Positions 8,790-18,095 are shown, counted from the first letter of the stretch. The stretch is DNA of 64,000 nt from Niabella beijingensis (GCF_020034665.1 NZ_JAIQDI010000001.1:186001-250000), one strand, 5' to 3'. Notes: a model not told the origin generated them from the letters alone. Program-made: numbers and translations.

Positions 8790-9141
8790 TGAAACCCTTG
8801 CCACTTTATCCCTATATCTATTTTTTTTGATGCCAGTCAGTTAGCTGTTGCATTTGCACATTAACATTTTCTTTTTATTTTTTGGCCACTAGTGGTATTG
8901 TATTTGCATGTTACTAATCAGTATTCGCATTGTTACTAATTAGAAAAATACTTGGAAAAGCTCTTTATATCTTATTGATATCAGCCTTTAAACCGTGTGC
9001 AGGATTGGCTTACAGCCGAAAACGTTTTAAGATTTTTGATATTATTTCTTAACAACTCCTGTATAACAACAACTACTTTTCTACGTTTTTAAACAAGTAA
9101 GTAAACCTTTTTTATTTATACTTTTTATTAAAATTTTAATC
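8790..9141 (+). other. AT-rich intergenic region without a recognised gene
   Basis: About 350 bp between mtaB and the small exported protein gene. It is AT-rich, contains no open frame of note and no RNA gene that I recognise. Probably it carries the promoter and a leader for the downstream gene, but no exact TAnnTTTG could be tied to the start. Confidence 0.4.
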
Positions 9142-9426
9142 ATGAAAAGAACTACAAAAACAGTAATGTTGGCATTGGCAGCAACAGTAATCACCGGAAG
9201 TGCATTTGCTCAGGTAGACAGTACAAAAACAGACTCCACCGTTGTGGCTACTGATTCCACACAAACAGACACAGATAAAAAAGAAGACACAACAGTTACA
9301 CCTACTCCCCCGCAAGCTTTTGTTGCGCCTTCGGTAAAAAACAATACTTATGTTTGGGTTGCTACAAGCAGGGAACTGCTGGGCACCAGAAATACAGTGA
9401 CCGAAGCTGAAAAGCAAGAAGCTTAG
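9142..9426 (+). CDS. Small exported Thr/Asp-rich protein, unknown function
   Basis: A 94-residue protein with a clear Sec signal peptide (MKRTTKTVMLALAATVITG, cleavage near AFA/Q) followed by about 40 residues dominated by Asp, Ser, Thr and Val, and a short C-terminal part with aromatic residues (NNTYVWVATSRELLG). No lipobox cysteine, so it is predicted periplasmic or secreted. No family recognised. It resembles in composition the small lipoprotein at 2002-2211. A strong terminator follows. Confidence 0.75.
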   Translation: MKRTTKTVMLALAATVITGSAFAQVDSTKTDSTVVATDSTQTDTDKKEDTTVTPTPPQAFVAPSVKNNTYVWVATSRELLGTRNTVTEAEKQEA

Positions 9427-9450
9427 TCAAAAGGAATCCGTTTAACTAAA

Positions 9451-9484
9451 AAACCACACTGGGAAACCAGCGTGGTTTTTTTTT
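9451..9484 (+). terminator. Rho-independent terminator of the small exported protein gene
   Basis: An 11-bp stem with one mismatch closed by a GAAA loop (around AACCACACTGG and CCAGCGTGGTT) is followed by nine T residues. The T run leads directly into the promoter of the next gene. Confidence 0.88.
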
Positions 9485-9485
9485 G

Positions 9486-9493
9486 TAAGTTTG
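9486..9493 (+). promoter_or_regulatory. -7 promoter element (TAAGTTTG) of the DUF2130 gene
   Basis: Exact TAnnTTTG match, 20 nt before the ATG at 9514 and immediately after the T run of the preceding terminator. It supports the shorter start for the DUF2130 protein. Confidence 0.55.
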
Positions 9494-9513
9494 GTCGACA
9501 GAATGAGAAAATT

Positions 9514-10776
9514 ATGCCTACAAAAATAAAATGTCCCAAATGTTTTCATGAATTCCCGCTGGAAGCGGCATTGACGGATGAGTTAAAAGAGGTGATCGAA
9601 AAAGAAAAGGACACCCTGCGCAAACAAATGCAGGATTATAAAAAAAATAAGGACGACGAGATCGCACAACTCAAAAAAGTAGCGGAAACCGAAGCATCCA
9701 AGGTAAATGAACAATGGCAGCAGAAGCTCGACAATGAAAAACGACTCCTGCAACAGCAACTGGAAGAGCAATTGCGTAAAAGCATCAGCAACGATTTTGA
9801 AAACCGTATTGGCTCGCTTCAGAAGGCCAACGAGGAAAATGAAGAGAAACTGAAACTGGCACGGCAAAAGGAAGCGGCCTTTCTGCGGATGGAGCAGGAG
9901 TTTAAAACACGGGAGGCCGAACTCGAGATCACGGTCCAGAAAAAACTCAATGAGGAACGCGAAAGGCTGGCGGAGGAATTACGGCGGATCGAAAATGAAA
10001 AAGCGGCACTTAAGGAAAGCGAATACCAGTTAAAGCTAAAAGAACTGGAGACCCAGCTGGAACAACAGAAAAAACTGGCTGCAGAAATGCAGCGCAAGGC
10101 GGAACAGGGCTCCATGCAATTGCAGGGCGAAAGCCAGGAGCTGGCCCTGGAAGAAATGCTCACCACCGCATTTCCTTTCGACCTGATCACAGAAGTAGGC
10201 AAAGGCGTACGGGGCGCGGATTCGATACAGATCGTCCGCAACAACCTGGGTATGGAATGCGGCAAGATCATCTGGGAAAGCAAAAGGGCGGAGAACTTCG
10301 GCGGCGACTGGATCGAAAAGCTGAAAGCCGATATGCGTAGCCAGGGTGCAGATGTGGCCGTACTGGTAACACGACGCTACCCGAAGGATATGGAGCGCTT
10401 TGGTGAGAAAGAAGGTGTCTGGATCTGCAATTTCAGTGAAGCCAGGGCGCTGGCCAGCGTGCTCCGCGACGGGATCATAAAGGTGTTCAATAGCTCCAAA
10501 AGCCAGGAAAATAAGGGGGATAAAATGAACCTGCTTTACTCCTATCTTACCAGCCCCGAATTTGCCGAACAATGGAAGGCCATCCGGGAGGGTTTTCTGA
10601 GCATGAAGGTCTCCATCCAACGTGAGCGTGACGCCATGGAGCGTCTTTGGAAGGCCCGTGAAAAACAACTGGAGAAAGTGCTGCTCAACGCCACGCATAT
10701 CCGGGGATCCATCGACGGCATCAGCGGACTGGAGTCGGTAGACCTGAATTTGCTGGGTTACGATGAAGAAGAATAG
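9514..10776 (+). CDS. DUF2130 domain protein (coiled coil plus nuclease-like domain)
   Basis: The 420-residue protein begins with a short zinc-ribbon-like CPKC-x-H segment, continues with a long charged coiled coil (about residues 25-215) and ends with the conserved DUF2130 region. The segment GKIIWESKRAENFGGDWI and the following hydrophobic strand (ADVAVLVTRR) resemble the E-x-K core of PD-(D/E)xK nucleases, which is an inference and not demonstrated here. The cellular role of the family is unknown. It is transcribed alone from its own promoter; the open frame starts earlier at 9472 but that part lies in the terminator and promoter. Confidence 0.85.
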   Translation: MPTKIKCPKCFHEFPLEAALTDELKEVIEKEKDTLRKQMQDYKKNKDDEIAQLKKVAETEASKVNEQWQQKLDNEKRLLQQQLEEQLRKSISNDFENRIGSLQKANEENEEKLKLARQKEAAFLRMEQEFKTREAELEITVQKKLNEERERLAEELRRIENEKAALKESEYQLKLKELETQLEQQKKLAAEMQRKAEQGSMQLQGESQELALEEMLTTAFPFDLITEVGKGVRGADSIQIVRNNLGMECGKIIWESKRAENFGGDWIEKLKADMRSQGADVAVLVTRRYPKDMERFGEKEGVWICNFSEARALASVLRDGIIKVFNSSKSQENKGDKMNLLYSYLTSPEFAEQWKAIREGFLSMKVSIQRERDAMERLWKAREKQLEKVLLNATHIRGSIDGISGLESVDLNLLGYDEEE

Positions 10777-10825
10777 TCATCAAAAAAGACATCTGGCTGC
10801 GCCCGTTCCCAAACGGCCATTATCC

Positions 10826-12487
10826 TTAATCAGAAACATAGGTCAGCATCCATTTCTGGGTGCCGGCTCCGGTGTCTGTTGTCACATTTACATTGCCGTT
10901 TGTATCCGTAGCGGCGGCTGTACCAAGACTCAGCAGTGGTCCGCAACCCGGCTGCAGCCGGTAATATCCCGAACCCAGGCTGAGAAATTTCCATTGCTGG
11001 GCCGCACCGCTGTGACTGGCATATATTTCTACATTGGTGCCCGACACGGAAGACCCGGCATAAACATCCAGTGACTGGCCCGGGGCATGCAGCGGCGTTA
11101 ATCTGAAATAGCCGTTTCCGGTGTAAGCAATGCGCCAGCGCTGATTGTTGCCGTTTGTATCCGTATATACCGACACATTGGATCCGCTGGCGGTACCGGA
11201 ATAGTCCACATCCAGGTTCCTTCCGGGTGCGCTGGCCGGTTTTAATTCATAGACTGCATTGGGTTTTATACTGGTGCCCCCGTTAACGACCAGGGGATAT
11301 GCCACAGGACTTCCGGTATTATTAAAGATATCCGTCACAGTAACACGAATGGTATAAGTACCATCGCTCAGCAACTGGGATATAGAGGCCTTCCGTTTCT
11401 GGGGAATCGTATCCTGTACGGATTTTATAACGGTTCCGGACGCGTTCAATACTTCGATCCTGCTTGAGAGCTGCGGACCGGTGGCGGTATTATTCACCCA
11501 GTTGATCTCTATTTTATTTCCGGAATAATAGGCGGTCAGCGAATCGGTGACCACCGCAGTAACGGAAGGTGCTGTACCCTGCCCCGTCTGTGCCGGCAGG
11601 TTTGCGGAACGTGTTCCGTTAAAGATCGAAGAGGGTGTAACTCCCGCCCCGTGGGCCATATAAAAGGCATCTTCCGTATTATTATACCCTGCATCAAAAC
11701 TATTGTTATAAATACCATTACGCGCTGAGTCGGCACTGCTGGTATTAATGCTTACATACCGGCCGGAGGGCTTTTGCCAGGTCCCGGACGCCGTTAATGC
11801 CCAGCAATCTTTAAAGAATGCTTTCCGCGGGAACCGGCCGTCCATCCGGTCGTCATTGCCTACCCAGTCTTCCAGGAAGGAATCATTATAATTGCCCAGG
11901 GCTTCCGATGTTCCCGGTGCGGAAAGTGTGGAAGTGTGAAACCATTTTCCGGTTGACAGGTCCTGTATAAAAGTGGCGATAAAAATACTGTCGCCCGATT
12001 TCCATGAACGGTGCGCGATATTATACCAGCTGTTTATTTTCCAGCCGTACGGATTTACCGTTTTGGCACCATCTCCTTCACCACCAAACCGGCTGTAAAC
12101 CGTGTTGGTGCCCCTGTAGGACGCATAGGCATGAATGCCGCCCGCGGTATTGGGATCCCACAAGGACGCGATCAGCGTTTTTGAAGTACTGCCTCCTGCA
12201 GATGCACTGTCAATAGTGTGTTGCAGACCTGCATAGCCGCCTGTAAAACTGTTCACTTCAAAGTACTCCGCGTAAGCGGTCTGCACTACTTTGATCTTTT
12301 GCATTTTCAGTACCGACTGAGACCCGAATTGCTGGATCAGGTGCATGGAAGGTGCTGCATTTGAGGTAGGTGTAACGGCCCTTGCAAGCGTACCGTTTTC
12401 CGGCTCACCCTGAAAAGTTGTTTTCTGACAGGACATCAGGCTCAGTCCCAGCAAAGACAAAGCGATCATTTTTTTTTGAGGGTTCAT
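10826..12487 (-). CDS. Lipoprotein with DUF3472 and C-terminal ricin-type lectin domain
   Basis: A 553-residue predicted surface or periplasmic lipoprotein: lipobox LSLMSC with Cys20. Residues about 60-270 match the DUF3472 pattern (FTGGYAGLQ, SLWDP, RFGGEGDG). A linker domain of Ig-like strands follows (about 300-405). The last 140 residues form a beta-trefoil ricin B lectin domain, with three QxW motifs (QRW, QQW, QKW), suggesting carbohydrate binding. It is probably glycan-directed but no catalytic site can be identified. It is a single gene convergent with the DUF2130 gene. Confidence 0.86.
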   Translation of the reverse strand: MNPQKKMIALSLLGLSLMSCQKTTFQGEPENGTLARAVTPTSNAAPSMHLIQQFGSQSVLKMQKIKVVQTAYAEYFEVNSFTGGYAGLQHTIDSASAGGSTSKTLIASLWDPNTAGGIHAYASYRGTNTVYSRFGGEGDGAKTVNPYGWKINSWYNIAHRSWKSGDSIFIATFIQDLSTGKWFHTSTLSAPGTSEALGNYNDSFLEDWVGNDDRMDGRFPRKAFFKDCWALTASGTWQKPSGRYVSINTSSADSARNGIYNNSFDAGYNNTEDAFYMAHGAGVTPSSIFNGTRSANLPAQTGQGTAPSVTAVVTDSLTAYYSGNKIEINWVNNTATGPQLSSRIEVLNASGTVIKSVQDTIPQKRKASISQLLSDGTYTIRVTVTDIFNNTGSPVAYPLVVNGGTSIKPNAVYELKPASAPGRNLDVDYSGTASGSNVSVYTDTNGNNQRWRIAYTGNGYFRLTPLHAPGQSLDVYAGSSVSGTNVEIYASHSGAAQQWKFLSLGSGYYRLQPGCGPLLSLGTAAATDTNGNVNVTTDTGAGTQKWMLTYVSD

Positions 12488-12697
12488 AAGTGTATTTATT
12501 GAGATTAAAAAACAAGGCTGCTGTTCGCCGTCACAATCGTTTCACCGTTTCTATATGTAATTTATCAATAAAAACAGTACGCCGGTAAAGCAACCGATTG
12601 CGCAGTTCTCCGGTCACGCCAACAACGGGTTTATCGCTTTCAATTAAAAATCCGGTTCCTGAAAACCTCCTGACATTAGGCTGTCACAGGCCCTTTT

Positions 12698-12705
12698 TAG
12701 CTTTG
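12698..12705 (+). promoter_or_regulatory. -7 promoter element (TAGCTTTG) of the DinB-like gene
   Basis: Exact TAnnTTTG match located 21 nt before the ATG at 12727. Confidence 0.5.
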
Positions 12706-12726
12706 AGGTATTAAAGTAAGAATACC

Positions 12727-13239
12727 ATGAGCTTAAAAAATTTAATCAGCGAGTATGCCCGTTACAATGCCTGGGCCAACAGAACCCTCATTGACTATAT
12801 CCGCTCAAAGCCGGAGCAGACCTGGTATACAGCAATTCCTTCCAGCTTCAGCAGTCTTGTAAAAACGGCCAATCATATACTGGCCACGGAGGAGTACTGG
12901 CACTCCATCATTACCCGGACGCCTCCCGCCCATACCCGGCATTTTGATGAAGACCCCAGCGGCATTGAGGTTTTCGGAGCGCTCGTGCGTCAATCGGAAG
13001 AACTGGAAGAGCTGGTTTGCTCCTACACGGAGGAAGAACTGGAAGCAACGATAGAGATCATCAATGAATGGTTCAGCTGCGCTTCCCCCCGTTATATCTA
13101 TCTTCAGCACCTGTTCAATCACAGCACCTATCACCGCGGACAACTGGTAACCATTGGAAGAGCACTCGGGTTTACCGATGCGCCCATGACAGACCTGAAC
13201 TATATGCTGGTAATGCGGGAAAGCACCGGCGTTCTATAA
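12727..13239 (+). CDS. DinB/YfiT-like four-helix-bundle protein
   Basis: A 170-residue protein of the DinB superfamily, whose members are four-helix bundles with a metal site of three histidines; many act as thiol-dependent transferases. The conserved positions are seen in NHILATEEYWH (helix 2) and FNHSTYHRGQ (helix 4), where the His residues that bind metal are expected. The specific reaction cannot be inferred. It is transcribed alone and is convergent with the peptidase gene. Confidence 0.88.
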   Translation: MSLKNLISEYARYNAWANRTLIDYIRSKPEQTWYTAIPSSFSSLVKTANHILATEEYWHSIITRTPPAHTRHFDEDPSGIEVFGALVRQSEELEELVCSYTEEELEATIEIINEWFSCASPRYIYLQHLFNHSTYHRGQLVTIGRALGFTDAPMTDLNYMLVMRESTGVL

Positions 13240-13262
13240 GAGCCGTCCTGCAGTTCCGGAAC

Positions 13263-13295
13263 AAAAAAAGGGGCTCCCTGCCGGGCCACCGCCCC
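13263..13295 (-). terminator. Probable terminator of the papain-like peptidase gene
   Basis: On the minus strand a GGGGC/GCCCC stem (13291-13295 with 13270-13274, loop with further GC pairing) is followed by seven T residues. It lies 30 bp after the peptidase stop codon. Confidence 0.55.
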
Positions 13296-13324
13296 GGGAA
13301 ACCATTTTGTTCTTTTATTGCTTT

Positions 13325-14923
13325 TTACGGCACTTTGTCAAAAGCGACTATGGTAGCTATTGCCTGGCCGGGATTGACCGTCGCTTTTAAATAAATGCGG
13401 CCATCGGATGTGCTGTTATAGCTGGCACCGGGCGCCAGCAGGCTTTTCAGTGCTTCATTCACCTTCCCCGCATAAGTAGCTTGCGCACTGGCGGTAATGG
13501 CATCATTGACCTTGTTATAATCCAGTTCTTTTTTACTGGCTACAATTGCAATCTGATCCCTGGTGCCCTGATTATCGGCTTCCATGGATTCTGATTTCGG
13601 AAACAGGCGGTAACCGGTGATGCCACAATAGGGCGAGTGTTTGGAAACCGCCTGCCCGGGTTTCAGATAAGGGAACAGCACGTAGCTGCTGCCATTGGTT
13701 TCTTGCCCGAAAATATAGATATAGCACTCTGTTGTGTTTTTTACTTCCATCTTGAACCGGGTACCGATCTTTATAGGAGCAGCCGTCTGAAAAGCATTTG
13801 TGCCGGCTGTTTTTAATTTAATATATTGTTTGGTGCTGTTATCTACCAGTCCTACATTGCATTCCAGCGGCATGGCCGCTACATTGGCATTTTTGGGCAG
13901 GGGATCAATACCATAAGCTTCCCGCACATAGCTCTTAAAATCGCCGTAGCGCACCCAGGCGATGCCGTTGGTTCCCCACTGCGGCGTCCAGCTGTTCATG
14001 ATCTGGAAGGCACCCCCGTATTTCCGGTCGTCATACCCGATCACGCACATGGCGTGACCGCCCATACCTACCTGCGACTGGTCCATTCCCTGCGGCTGCC
14101 ACAGGTCCCGGCCCATCATATCCTGCATAAAGCTCTGCCCCACCATCATCCCTATTACCACGGGGGCATCTTTGGCAAGGTGTTCCTTTACCGCCCGCAC
14201 GCTGATCTGGTTCAGGTTGTCGCCCTGGGTCAGTCGCGTAAATCCATGAATGGTATGCTGCCGTCCTTCCTGTATAACAGCACCATCGGGTGTTCTGCTG
14301 CAATCCTGGTCGTTGTAGGGGTAATTACGCAATGCAACACCGCCGTTTGCCTTCATGGCCTCCATAGCCCTTTGTATATAAGAGCCCTGGCAATCGCTGC
14401 CCAGCCGGATCTGATTGTACAGGTACGAGGGACTAAAGGCAATGGAATTGGGATCCTGCCCCGTTGCGGCTGAAGTAAGAATGGTTTGTGCTGCATAAGC
14501 ACTGCTCCAGGCCACACAACTCCCCTGCTGCCCCTGATCGCCCCGCTTCGGCGCAAAACGCAGCAGGGAAACCGCCTCCGGCAACGGATTCTTTCCGCTG
14601 TTGTCCTCCAGCCCTTCATAGATCTTCGCTTTATTGAATTCGTTGGGATTATAACTGTAACCGCTTTGCGAGAAAAGCTGCTTTGCCGCATCACTAAGCC
14701 CCCCGATATTACTGCAGCCACCACGTCCACCCAGAAAATAAACGGCTGCAGCGATCACTACCAGCAGAATAATACCCTTTCCGCGGAACAGGCCCAGCAA
14801 TAAAGGCAGCAGACCAAATAAGCCACTGCCACCACCACCGGGGCCACGGCCACCGCCACCGCCGCTGTCATCATTAAAGTCATTATCCCCGCTATTGGGA
14901 TCATCTGTCATTCTGATAGGCAT
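13325..14923 (-). CDS. Membrane-anchored C1 (papain-family) cysteine peptidase with a C-terminal DUF4384-like domain
   Basis: The 532-residue protein starts with a Gly-rich, Asp-rich cytoplasmic-type segment, a single membrane segment at about 50-64 and then an extracytoplasmic part. The C1 domain (about 115-345) has the catalytic set: Gln in DQGQQGSC, Cys136, His in GGHAMCVIGYDD and Asn in IMNSWTPQWG. The C-terminal part (about 380-530) contains a segment typical of DUF4384-like domains (FKMEVKNTTECYIYIFGQ and VLFPY), often found with peptidases of this kind. The Gly-rich N-terminus without a signal peptide resembles that of membrane-anchored metallopeptidases. Substrate unknown; the start cannot be checked by a promoter. 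Confidence 0.88.
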   Translation of the reverse strand: MPIRMTDDPNSGDNDFNDDSGGGGGRGPGGGGSGLFGLLPLLLGLFRGKGIILLVVIAAAVYFLGGRGGCSNIGGLSDAAKQLFSQSGYSYNPNEFNKAKIYEGLEDNSGKNPLPEAVSLLRFAPKRGDQGQQGSCVAWSSAYAAQTILTSAATGQDPNSIAFSPSYLYNQIRLGSDCQGSYIQRAMEAMKANGGVALRNYPYNDQDCSRTPDGAVIQEGRQHTIHGFTRLTQGDNLNQISVRAVKEHLAKDAPVVIGMMVGQSFMQDMMGRDLWQPQGMDQSQVGMGGHAMCVIGYDDRKYGGAFQIMNSWTPQWGTNGIAWVRYGDFKSYVREAYGIDPLPKNANVAAMPLECNVGLVDNSTKQYIKLKTAGTNAFQTAAPIKIGTRFKMEVKNTTECYIYIFGQETNGSSYVLFPYLKPGQAVSKHSPYCGITGYRLFPKSESMEADNQGTRDQIAIVASKKELDYNKVNDAITASAQATYAGKVNEALKSLLAPGASYNSTSDGRIYLKATVNPGQAIATIVAFDKVP

Positions 14924-15108
14924 AGATTAAAATTTTCTATAAAATTAATCGTTGGAAATATCATTCCTGCCTTTTGAGAATACTTTTTTTCATCCGGCAC
15001 CGAAGAGGCAAAAACCACGCTCCTGCATCGTTATACAGCAGAAGGCGCTTACGGTTCATGGGAAATAATTTATCTTTATAACGATACGCCAGCATCTTCC
15101 GCAATACC

Positions 15109-16215
15109 ATGAGATTTTTATCACATATCACCGCCGGGATCTTTAGCGGGATCCTCTTGTGCTGTTGTTCCTGCCAGGCACAACAAGCCCCTGCAGCCAG
15201 GAAGGATCACCTGTTCACTTCTTACTTTCAGAAGACATCCGGCTGGATCGCCGGAGATGGGGCCTATTCCATCCCACTGGGAAACGGGCAGTCCCTGTGG
15301 ACCTTTGGCGACAGCCACATCAACGATTTTGACTCCAGTACCCAAACAACACCCTGTCTCTTCCAGGTAAGGAATGCCGTATTTACAATGGATCAGCGGT
15401 ATCCCATGCGTACCATAACCTATACCGGTACTGCCACTCCGCCCTCTTATTTTTCATTGGGCCATGACCCTCATTACTGGTTCTGGCCGGGCAGTGGTTA
15501 TGCGCATGGCGACTCTGTTTATATTTTCCTCGGGCGATTGCACAAAACGGGCCCGGGAGGCATGTGGGGGTTTGAAAATGTGGATTCCGGTTATGTGGCT
15601 GTTATCCGTAAAGATAATTTCTCCCATGTGGATTACAGGCTGCTTCCGCCATCAAATGGTATTGTTTTTACCAGCGCAGTAGTAAAGGGTCTTAATGACA
15701 CCTGCTATGTGTATGGCATCAAGAGTAATGGTATGGGCAATGATCTTTTTGTCGCCCGCTTTAAGGCCGGCGCTGTTGTTCATTCCCGGGAATATTTCGA
15801 TGGTACCGGATGGAGCAGGAGCAGCGGGGAAGCGCATCCCATCCACTCGGAATTCACTGCCAGTTTCAATGTATGTAAGATCGGCAAGAAATACATTTTA
15901 ATCACTACGGCTTTAAGCGTGGGATGCGATCAGGGAAAGGAGATCTTTGTGTCTGTAAGCGATCAGCCCTATGGTCCCTTTACAAACCGGCATGTGGTCT
16001 GGGAAGTGGACGACACGCTGGAAGGGCATCATCCGTTCTTTTACATCGCCAACGCACATCCACAGTTCAGTGACAATAACGAGCTGCTGATCACTTATTG
16101 CATAAACGGGTACGACAGTTGTGTCAATACCTGTGAGAACGGACGCATGAACCCCGACTATTACCGGCCGAAGGCCATTCGTGTACCGTATGCGCTTATT
16201 GATCCCGGTCTTTAA
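15109..16215 (+). CDS. Exported beta-propeller-like protein (DUF4185/DUF5005-like)
   Basis: A 368-residue exported protein with a Cys-rich hydrophobic signal (ILLCCCSCQAQ, lipobox-like). The mature part carries repeated motifs of five-bladed propeller proteins: GDGAYSIPLGNG followed by LWTFGDS, VYIFLG and a final YRPKAIRVPY. Such domains resemble those of glycoside hydrolase clan GH43/GH32-like propellers, and the relatives in Bacteroidota are usually annotated DUF4185 or DUF5005. Enzymatic activity is not established. Gene order gives no further clue; the neighbours are convergent with it. Confidence 0.72.
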   Translation: MRFLSHITAGIFSGILLCCCSCQAQQAPAARKDHLFTSYFQKTSGWIAGDGAYSIPLGNGQSLWTFGDSHINDFDSSTQTTPCLFQVRNAVFTMDQRYPMRTITYTGTATPPSYFSLGHDPHYWFWPGSGYAHGDSVYIFLGRLHKTGPGGMWGFENVDSGYVAVIRKDNFSHVDYRLLPPSNGIVFTSAVVKGLNDTCYVYGIKSNGMGNDLFVARFKAGAVVHSREYFDGTGWSRSSGEAHPIHSEFTASFNVCKIGKKYILITTALSVGCDQGKEIFVSVSDQPYGPFTNRHVVWEVDDTLEGHHPFFYIANAHPQFSDNNELLITYCINGYDSCVNTCENGRMNPDYYRPKAIRVPYALIDPGL

Positions 16216-16219
16216 TAAT

Positions 16220-16235
16220 GGCTGGAAGCCTTTTT
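16220..16235 (+). terminator. Weak hairpin with T run
   Basis: A 4-bp GGCT/AGCC stem with a 3-nt loop followed by five T residues just after the stop of the propeller gene. The stem is short, so this is only a weak terminator candidate. Confidence 0.3.
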
Positions 16236-17358
16236 ATCCGATTCCGGCTAATGTGATCTTGCCGCCGGTTTTTACGGCTTTATAAATGGCGTCAATGATT
16301 ACCAGGTCGCGCACGCCTTCTTCCCCGTCAGCGGGAATGACCGGCTTTTTACCATCAAGAATGATGGCCGCCATCTCATCCATCTGTATCGCCTGCTGCG
16401 GGCGGTCGCTGGTCAGTTCCAGCGGCCCCTTGTTCGTACGCCCTTTGATGGGGCCATAGCTGGAGGCGGGTTGCAGCTCCGCAAACCCTTTTTCTCCGTT
16501 CAGGAAAAAGCGGTCCAGGTTATTCATATTATACGACGAAAGGCAGGATGCTGTTGCACCGCTGGGAAATCCCAGCTGGAAGGTAATGGTCTCATCCACA
16601 CCCTCTTTAAATTTCACGTGATCGGTCTTTGTTTCCTGTGCGGTGACCCATACCGGTTCCTCACCTACCATATAACGGCAGCCGTTCAGTGCATAGATCC
16701 CTATGTCCATCAATGCGCCTCCGCCCGCCAATGCCTTATTCAGCCGCCATTGTGTGGGATCGCCGATCTTAAAGCCGGAAAGTCCCTGGAAGAATTTTAT
16801 ACTGCCCAGTTCTCCGGCGGTCCGCATGCGGTGGATCTCCAGGGTAAGCGGTTCAAAATGCATCCGGTAACCTACCAGTAATTGCTTTCCTGCTTTCTTG
16901 CAGGCCTCCACCATTTCCCTGCCTTCCTGTGCATTCAGTCCCATCGGCTTTTCACTGATCACATGTTTGCCGGCTTTGGCACAGCGGATCACCTGATCAT
17001 GGTGCAGCGCATTGGGGGTAATGACATATACCGCATCAATGTCCGGATTATTTTTTATGGCATCAAAGGTTTCATAATTATAACGGCTTTTTTCGGGCAC
17101 GCCATATTTCTCACCCCAGGTTTTCAGTTTTTCCGGGGTTCCACTGATAAGACCGGTTATTTTAGCCCGTTTGGATTGCTGCATGGATTCGGCAACGCGT
17201 GTGGCATACCCTCCCAGCCCCATTAAGGCCACTCTTAAAATAGGTCCTTCCGCTGTAGGGGTGACAGCAAAAAGAGGTCCGGCATTCAGACCGTTAAATG
17301 TATAGATACCAAGGGCAGACAGCCCCATTTTCTGGAGGAAATTCCGGCGTGTGCTCAT
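16234..17358 (-). CDS. Gfo/Idh/MocA family oxidoreductase with Tat signal
   Basis: NAD(P)-dependent sugar or cyclitol dehydrogenase type protein, 374 residues. The N-terminus has a twin-arginine signal (STRRNFLQKMGL), so it is likely exported folded with its cofactor. The Rossmann GLGGYA motif (after the signal), the conserved EKPM motif and the C-terminal Gfo/Idh domain are intact. The ATG at 17358 puts the twin arginines at positions 4 and 5; an ATG 30 bp upstream would add ten residues with no benefit. Substrate cannot be named. It precedes no obvious partner; the next gene, cmk, is on the same strand upstream, 59 bp away. Confidence 0.9.
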   Translation of the reverse strand: MSTRRNFLQKMGLSALGIYTFNGLNAGPLFAVTPTAEGPILRVALMGLGGYATRVAESMQQSKRAKITGLISGTPEKLKTWGEKYGVPEKSRYNYETFDAIKNNPDIDAVYVITPNALHHDQVIRCAKAGKHVISEKPMGLNAQEGREMVEACKKAGKQLLVGYRMHFEPLTLEIHRMRTAGELGSIKFFQGLSGFKIGDPTQWRLNKALAGGGALMDIGIYALNGCRYMVGEEPVWVTAQETKTDHVKFKEGVDETITFQLGFPSGATASCLSSYNMNNLDRFFLNGEKGFAELQPASSYGPIKGRTNKGPLELTSDRPQQAIQMDEMAAIILDGKKPVIPADGEEGVRDLVIIDAIYKAVKTGGKITLAGIG

Positions 17359-17417
17359 GTAATGATTGTTTAAGGGTTCAGGGCGCACCGCACCGGTTAC
17401 TGGATCGGGGCGGCTCG

Positions 17418-18095
17418 TTATCCCGTTATGTTTTTTACAAGCTTTAATGCCTTTTTCAGTTGTTCTTCCTGCGTCAGGTTCGTATTGTCGATCACGATCG
17501 CATCCTTTGCCTGGCGTAAGGGGCTTACTTCCCGGTTGGAATCAATATAGTCGCGCATTTGCAGGTTCTCGGCTACTTCTTCAATCGTTATATTAGGATT
17601 CTTATCAACCAGCTCTTTGAATCGTCGTTCAACGCGTACCGCATTATCCGCGGTCATAAATATTTTCAGTTCGGCTTTGGGAAATACCACGGTTCCGATA
17701 TCCCGTCCGTCCATTACAATTCCTTTTTTCTTTCCCAGTTTTTGCTGCTGATCCACTGCAAATTCCCGCACCGTTTTAATGGCAGCGATCTCGCTTACTT
17801 TTTCTGCAACAATAAGATCGCGGATCAGGTACTCTACATTTTCATCATTGAGGTAGATCTCCACATTGGCATTCTGCTCATTCAGCCGGAAGTCCAGTTC
17901 TATATCTTTTAAGGCTTTTTTTACTTCTTTCTTTTCATTCCAGTCGATATGATTCCGAAGGAAATAAAGGGTAATAGCCCGGTACATTGCACCGCTGTCC
18001 ACATAAACATATCCGAGTTCTTTAGCCATCTGTTTAGCCAGAGTACTTTTCCCACAACTGGACCAACCATCTATAGCAACAATGATCTTTTTCAT
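17418..18095 (-). CDS. cmk: Cytidylate kinase
   Basis: Transfers phosphate from ATP to CMP/dCMP in pyrimidine nucleotide synthesis. The P-loop GWSSCGKST (10-18), the substrate-binding VDSGAMYR and the DGRDIGTVVFP motif are present, and 225 residues is the usual length. A AAGGAGG Shine-Dalgarno-like stretch lies 13 nt before the ATG, which is unusual for this phylum, and a TATCTTGC element (18150-18157) further upstream may be a variant -7 box. It is divergent from the dienelactone hydrolase gene. Confidence 0.95.
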   Translation of the reverse strand: MKKIIVAIDGWSSCGKSTLAKQMAKELGYVYVDSGAMYRAITLYFLRNHIDWNEKKEVKKALKDIELDFRLNEQNANVEIYLNDENVEYLIRDLIVAEKVSEIAAIKTVREFAVDQQQKLGKKKGIVMDGRDIGTVVFPKAELKIFMTADNAVRVERRFKELVDKNPNITIEEVAENLQMRDYIDSNREVSPLRQAKDAIVIDNTNLTQEEQLKKALKLVKNITG

